Shown piece by piece: positions 21,458 to 24,334 of a stretch of 24,334 nucleotides of DNA (position 1 is the stretch's first letter; every line of letters starts with the position of its first letter). Origin of the DNA: a virus; the IMG/VR virus record IMGVR_UViG_3300045135_000513, positions 1-24,334 of that record. One strand, given 5' to 3'. The translations under genes and the position numbers were made by a program. The notes under the pieces were generated by a model. That model was given only the letters and a program-made list of their open reading frames with translations. It was not told the DNA's origin and made no database searches.

Positions 21458-21628
21458 TTAACCTTCATCACTAAAAGGACTACCGCCACCAAATACAATA
21501 GCTACCTGACCACCTTCTTGGACAACATATTCAATATTATCCCAGCCTCCATGCTCATCCATACATACAACAATAGAGTATTCATCATACTTTTCTAATG
21601 CTTCTTTTAGCTGCTTAACATTCATCAT
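21458..21628 (-). CDS. Small protein, about 56 residues
   Basis: Short frame with tandem ATGs (21628, 21625): MNVKQLKEALEKYDEYSIVV followed by a Gly-rich end (EYVVQEGGQVAIVFGGGSPF). A first helix followed by strands resembles short T4-like proteins beginning MNVKQLIEAL. It begins in the last codons of the upstream gene (14-base overlap). Function unknown. Confidence 0.68.
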   Translation of the reverse strand: MMNVKQLKEALEKYDEYSIVVCMDEHGGWDNIEYVVQEGGQVAIVFGGGSPFSDEG

Positions 21629-21848
21629 TTACACCTTGGTTGACTCTTTCAAACCCATTCACTGAACCACGAACATGATGAGGATACACTGGATGCTGAA
21701 CTTTCTCACCAAATCGATTATTCAGTAACTCCATCAAGTCTTTCGCTTCATCTGCTGTTACTTCAACATCAACCACGCCGCAACCATTCTCTTTGAATGA
21801 TATCGTTTGCAGTTTGATTGTGATACTATTTTCTGATATCCATGCCAT
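21615..21848 (-). CDS. Small protein, unknown function
   Basis: 77 residues: MAWISENSITIKLQTISFKE, then CGVVDVEVTADEAKDLMELL and a basic/aromatic C-terminus. Beta-beta-alpha pattern. AGGTGAA precedes the ATG. No family recognised. Confidence 0.68.
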   Translation of the reverse strand: MAWISENSITIKLQTISFKENGCGVVDVEVTADEAKDLMELLNNRFGEKVQHPVYPHHVRGSVNGFERVNQGVNDEC

Positions 21849-21914
21849 TATTCACCTACCTGCGCTTGCATTCCATCTAATTCTTTCCTGAGAACATTTC
21901 GAGCAGTTAGCAAC

Positions 21915-22121
21915 TTATTTGAGGTCTTCCCAATCTCCAAAAATTTCTGGCGCTTGTTCTTTTGCTAGGTCCATATCATATTCACCAGGATAGTGTTTCA
22001 AACAACGTCTTGCTTCTTGCCAAAGTTCTTCACTGATATTATCGTAGTTTTTATACAAAATGTCAACCAATAATTGTCGGGTACGATTTACGGCATTACG
22101 TCTTTCGTAGTTCATTGTCAT
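21915..22121 (-). CDS. BPSL0761-like small protein
   Basis: About 68 residues from the ATG at 22121, which overlaps the upstream stop as TAATG. ERRNAVNRTRQLLVDILYKN, then LWQEARRCLKHYPGEYDMDL (then AKEQAPEIFG) follows the pattern of the BPSL0761 family, small proteins common in phages and proteobacteria: RTRxxL...ARxxLxHYPxxYDM. Function unknown. Confidence 0.75.
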   Translation of the reverse strand: MTMNYERRNAVNRTRQLLVDILYKNYDNISEELWQEARRCLKHYPGEYDMDLAKEQAPEIFGDWEDLK

Positions 22122-22270
22122 TACCAAGCCCTTCCACTATTGTTTACGATTGCTACCCATTGCTGAGTATAGGTATCATACGAAATCTGGACCTGCTCAC
22201 CATTTTGCCAAACCCAGTAGACTTTATCACGGTCAATTTCGGCAGGTTTGTTTTCTTTTTCAGTGTTCAT
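22121..22270 (-). CDS. 49-residue protein
   Basis: MNTEKENKPAEIDRDKVYWV followed by a WQNGEQVQISYDTYTQQWVA segment: a Trp/Tyr-rich three-strand-like motif. GGAG lies eight bases before the ATG and the stop is coupled to the next start (TAATG). No family recognised. Confidence 0.7.
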   Translation of the reverse strand: MNTEKENKPAEIDRDKVYWVWQNGEQVQISYDTYTQQWVAIVNNSGRAW

Positions 22271-22292
22271 CACTCTTTCTCCATCTTCTTCA

Positions 22293-22421
22293 TTAGTCTA
22301 CGCAGATAACTGATAGGTTTTTGCCAAGAGTGCGAGCATATTTAACGGCTGCAGCACGATCTTTGAATGATAGCTTAATGCCTTTAGCACTGTTGCGTGG
22401 TGTAATAAGATACTTTTTCAT
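22293..22421 (-). CDS. 42-residue basic protein
   Basis: MKKYLITPRNSAKGIKLSFK then DRAAAVKYARTLGKNLSVIC: a strand-helix-strand mini-domain, basic. AGGAG site and position right after the strongest promoter in the window suggest high early expression. It may be a small host-takeover protein; that is inference. Confidence 0.7.
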   Translation of the reverse strand: MKKYLITPRNSAKGIKLSFKDRAAAVKYARTLGKNLSVICVD

Positions 22422-22450
22422 AATATAGTTCTCCTCAATTCAATATAGCT

Positions 22451-22479
22451 ATTATACCAAATAGAATCGAGAATGTAAA
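22451..22479 (-). promoter_or_regulatory. Near-consensus sigma70 promoter
   Basis: TTTACA (22474-22479), a 17-base spacer and TATAAT (22451-22456), preceded by an A/T-rich UP-like tract. It starts the small-gene operon reading left. Confidence 0.9.
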
Positions 22480-22526
22480 CAGTTTTATTAGATTATTTTG
22501 GAATAAGGATATAACAGGAAGGAATA

Positions 22527-22602
22527 TGGTGGGCCCAGCTGGATTCGAACCAGCGACCAAAGACTTATGAGGTCTCTGCGCTAACCGCTGCGCCATAGGC
22601 CC
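22527..22602 (-). tRNA. tRNA with CAT anticodon (Met or Ile2)
   Basis: 76 bases with encoded CCA. Acceptor GGGCCTA/TGGGCCC, anticodon loop CTCATAA (CAT), T-arm GCTGGTTCGAATCCAGC. The segment TTTGGTCGCTGGTTC and the acceptor end resemble the E. coli tRNA-Ile2 (CAU) more than the elongator Met tRNA, so it may be read as AUA-decoding Ile after lysidine modification of C34 by host TilS. The amino acid identity is not certain. Confidence 0.95.
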
Positions 22603-22906
22603 AAAGAGGAGGAGACACTCGATCGGGTACTCCCAATCCTTATTCTCCGTTATCAGCCACCGCACGTTACAGTGGACTTACAAAGTGGACTAGACTCACC
22701 ACTCTCTGCATTCGTCACTTACAGAGCATTTTCCCTACCGTCCGTAGATGTAGGCGCTGATTTGAGCATTGTTAAGAGGCTTGGCGGGTGTCTCAATTAG
22801 TAAAACGCACTAGACCGTGGCAAAGATATCAGCATGGATGTTTCCAGAGCCACTATTTGATATCGTCGTGGAGGGCGCCACACTTTCCACGCTTTACCTA
22901 GTGCGT

Positions 22907-22985
22907 TTTAGAATAGACACTGGGTTCGAACCTCTAGTACCTTGCGCCAGAAGCACATTGGGGTACTAGCAGTGCCTATTCTAAA
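22907..22985 (-). repeat. Stem-closed RNA subdomain, copy 1
   Basis: The 16-base arms TTTAGAATAGGCACTG (minus, 5' side) and CAGTGTCTATTCTAAA pair fully with one G-U. Inside are an 8-bp stem (CTAGTACC/GGTACTAG) and the self-complementary GGTTCGAACC (22923-22932), giving a three-way junction. The outer arms are shared with the copy at 23032-23115; the interior is different. Confidence 0.7.
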
Positions 22986-23031
22986 GTGCGGTTTTAGTTT
23001 TAAGACACAGACCGCAAACTGTTCCTTAGCA

Positions 23032-23115
23032 TTTAGAATAGACACTGGGTCTGGGCCACGTCATGAGGGCATCGGCCATCCTCCCTCGACTAATCACCAC
23101 AATGCCTATTCTAAA
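23032..23115 (-). repeat. Stem-closed RNA subdomain, copy 2
   Basis: Same closing stem as the unit at 22907-22985, but the 5' arm has GCATTG where the other has GCACTG, turning one C-G into U-G and keeping the pairing. The interior holds a GAGGG/CCCTC hairpin and is otherwise unrelated. A third 5' arm (23762-23773) lies just after tRNA-Cys without a matching 3' arm nearby. Confidence 0.68.
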
Positions 23116-23774
23116 GACGGGGAGAGAACTTCGGCAAAAGCCTCTCCCCTTTGCTTCCTTCTATTACGTCAAATCCCTTGCCGAGGATCGACCACCTTAT
23201 ACGATGGAAGCCAGATCGTAAAAGGATGGGTTATATAGATTCTGTTAACGTGCATCTTACGCACTTCACCACGCTTAGTGGACAGAACCTCGGGTAACAC
23301 CTTTACCGTCACGGACTTGACCTTATTACAGGTAGTGTGCAATCATGTTTCCATGTACCCTGTTGCATTATACAGAACATTTAGCGTCTTTCAAGACACC
23401 ATCCCTTTCGGGGACCTGACTGCTTAATGTCTGCTCCAAATCCAAGAAACCGCAATCGTGTTTCTTATCTAACCACCAACCTATTTCGCTGGCGTTAGTG
23501 GACTGGGAAAGGCACACTGGAGAAACCCGCAGTTTGTGACGAGCCCCTTGATCCAATGTGCTTTAGAAAGGACTCTGCGGTTACTACTTACCGTTTGGTT
23601 TTATTCAGAGCTTCACACTGCGTAGTACGGATTCACAATGCTACACGCTATATAGTATTCCAAAGTCCTTTCTAAATAGTTGCCCCAGTAGCAGCCAGAT
23701 GAAGCTAAACAGCAACTTCCGCTTACTAGACGCTAAGGTAGGTTGGGGCACCCTTGCCAAAGCCTATTCTAAAT

Positions 23775-23850
23775 TGGAGCTGAGTACTGGATTTGCACCA
23801 GCCTTAAATGGATTTGCAATCCATTGCCTAACTGCTCGAGCCAACTCAGC
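23775..23850 (-). tRNA. tRNA-Cys(GCA)
   Basis: 76 bases with encoded CCA. Acceptor GCTGAGT/ACTCAGC, anticodon stem ATGGA/TCCAT with loop TTGCAAA (GCA), T-arm CTGG/CCAG with a TGCAAAT loop. The structured-RNA region starts directly after its CCA. Confidence 0.96.
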
Positions 23851-23991
23851 TTAAATTGATCTGCTTAATAGCATCAACAGATCAGAAACATTCCATGCTA
23901 ACCCTTCACTGAGTAGTTAATCTATGACGTTGTATGATTAACTTTTACTTGCCAACTCGTTTCATTGGTTGTTTCTTTATTTTATGTATCT

Positions 23992-24020
23992 ATTATAATC
24001 TAACTTTCTCTAAAAGTAAA
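23992..24020 (-). promoter_or_regulatory. Sigma70-like promoter of the tRNA/ncRNA block
   Basis: TTTACT (24015-24020), a 17-base spacer and TATAAT (23992-23997), with an A/T-rich upstream tract like the other promoters. It lies about 140 bases before tRNA-Cys; the leader contains a GATCTG/CAGATC hairpin (about 23858-23883) just before the tRNA. Confidence 0.85.
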
Positions 24021-24065
24021 CAATTATTTGCATTATTTTTAGATCAATTTGTTATAACGTTATGC

Positions 24066-24227
24066 CTACCTGTTATTACCCGATGTTACTCCGATGCTTA
24101 CACTCTGCTTTATTTCTAGGGTGATTGGCCACACCCATACGGAACTCTGTTTTCCGGATCTTCCCAACTCGGCAAGAATTTCAGATCCTTCATTTACGAC
24201 ATAAGAACTTTCCACAGGTCTGACCAC
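24066..24227 (-). CDS. Possible 53-codon ORF with GTG start
   Basis: One frame stays open for 53 codons and reads like protein (VVRPVESSYVVNEGSEILAE, then LGRSGKQSSVWVW, then PITLEIKQSVSIGVTSGNNR). Only GTG starts are available (24227 or 24215) and no ribosome site is visible. The same stretch contains hairpins (GGTG/CACC, GGAA/TTCC, GGATCT/AGATCC), so it could instead be part of another structured RNA. I cannot name a family. Confidence 0.4.
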   Translation of the reverse strand: MVRPVESSYVVNEGSEILAELGRSGKQSSVWVWPITLEIKQSVSIGVTSGNNR

Positions 24228-24241
24228 GTCTTAATTGGCGG

Positions 24242-24280
24242 TTAAGATAACATTAATTAACTTAATATATATTATCTTAA
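24242..24280. repeat. AT-rich inverted repeat
   Basis: Arms TTAAGATAA (24242-24250) and TTATCTTAA (24272-24280) are perfect 9-bp inverted repeats around a 21-base A/T-only centre except for three C, including the palindrome TTAATTAA. It lies just upstream of the possible 53-codon ORF. It could be a protein-binding site, a promoter region or a weak terminator. The remaining 24281-24334 shows no gene. Confidence 0.55.
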
Positions 24281-24334
24281 TAAAGCTCTATCATCGTCTC
24301 GTGTCCGCTACAACCTCTCACAACCATCTAATTA

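Larger units (their letters stand above)
22604..23774 (-). ncRNA. Candidate large ornate structured RNA between two tRNAs
   Basis: About 1.17 kb without a credible gene, transcribed with the tRNAs from the promoter at 23992-24020. Read 5' to 3' on the minus strand it folds by eye into nested domains: a multi-branch unit closed by TGCCCCA/TGGGGCA (about 23679-23750); a 13-bp stem (23562-23574 with 23664-23676); a 9-bp stem (23512-23520 with 23553-23561); hairpins at 23444-23466, 23402-23414, 23386-23397 and 23344-23355, the last with a GAAA loop; a GC hairpin at 23119-23149; two units with the same 16-bp closing stem (23032-23115, 22907-22985); a 13-bp stem (22801-22813 with 22898-22910); and a 3' domain closed by GAGACAC/GTGTCTC (22612-22618 with 22789-22795). 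Size, complexity and tRNA linkage recall GOLLD and ROOL RNAs. No mechanism is assigned; membership needs covariance search. Confidence 0.65.

Noticed and set aside
21849-21914. Open frame (up to about 30 codons, TTG start) ending in TAATG at the start of the 77-residue gene
   Set aside because: The TAATG coupling is suggestive, but there is no ATG beyond seven codons and no ribosome site; left out as unsupported.
22435-22665. Minus-strand 76-residue frame running through the CAT tRNA
   Set aside because: It reads through a complete tRNA gene and the promoter; a shadow frame.
22907-23115. The 79- and 84-base stem-closed units as degenerate tRNAs (one contains GGTTCGAACC)
   Set aside because: The acceptor-like stem is 16 bp, no D-arm or 7-base anticodon loop can be drawn, and the TTCGAA is part of a palindrome without a proper T-stem.
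22942-23238. Plus-strand 98-residue frame in the structured region
   Set aside because: Antisense to the whole operon, no ribosome site, and composition does not look like a protein; it follows from the GC-rich stems.
22907-23773. MITE-like or IS elements because of TTTAGAATAG inverted repeats
   Set aside because: Interiors are unrelated, there are no target duplications, and the arm difference preserves G-U pairing, which points to RNA structure.
22604-23774. Group I intron, RNase P RNA or tmRNA as explanation of the structured region
   Set aside because: No P-Q-R-S core or split tRNA, no conserved RNase P boxes, and no tmRNA acceptor, T-arm or tag frame could be found. The flanking tRNAs are complete.
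1-24334. CRISPR arrays, integrase or attachment sites
   Set aside because: No regularly spaced direct repeats and no recombinase; the gene content is that of a lytic T4-like phage.

Overview
The window looks like part of a T4-like myovirus genome (Caudoviricetes) that infects a Gram-negative, probably marine, bacterium. The strongest evidence is a run of T4-type replication and late-transcription genes (gp32, gp59, gp33, an rnh-type FEN nuclease) together with accessory genes usual in marine T4-like phages: an MGME1-like exonuclease, a 2OG-Fe(II) oxygenase, a GroES-like co-chaperonin, a MazG-like protein, a HAD nucleotidase, a glycosyltransferase and a glutaredoxin. Every gene I accept is on the minus strand, so transcription runs from high to low coordinates. 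The tRNA genes encode their CCA ends and the promoters are consensus sigma70 type, which fits a proteobacterial host. The exact host cannot be read from the sequence.

Layout, left to right. 1-1.9 kb: terminator, gp32, gp59, gp33. 1.96-6.5 kb: a block of membrane, exported and lipoprotein genes with an M15 peptidase, probably acting in the host envelope or on the virion surface. 6.6-11.1 kb: a P-loop kinase, the exonuclease and a dense run of small conserved or unknown genes, including two genes that overlap out of frame by about 235 bases. 11.2-12.4 kb: MazG-like, 2OG oxygenase and GroES-like genes. 12.38-12.54 kb: tRNA-Gly(TCC) and tRNA-Arg(TCT). 12.5-18.1 kb: HAD nucleotidase, small proteins, rnh and glycosyltransferase. 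18.1-22.4 kb: glutaredoxin, metallophosphoesterase and many tiny genes, often linked by ATGA or TAATG overlaps.

22.5-23.85 kb is the most unusual part. A tRNA with a CAT anticodon and tRNA-Cys(GCA) flank about 1.17 kb with no credible ORF but dense nested inverted repeats on the minus strand: long closing stems, multi-branch domains and small hairpins. Two subdomains share the same 16-bp closing stem, differing by a G-U exchange. A consensus promoter upstream of tRNA-Cys could transcribe the whole block. I interpret it as a large ornate noncoding RNA, in size and tRNA-linked setting like the GOLLD and ROOL classes; class membership is untested.

Regulation visible in the sequence: ten sigma70-like promoters, mostly with 17-bp spacing and several nearly identical to each other; three exact TATAAATA T4-type late promoter boxes, each just upstream of a gene start and consistent with the encoded gp33 late co-activator; two good intrinsic terminators; and an A-rich repeated leader in front of gp32 that may be its autogenous operator. 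Several genes below about 60 codons were found by reading the gaps and are included.
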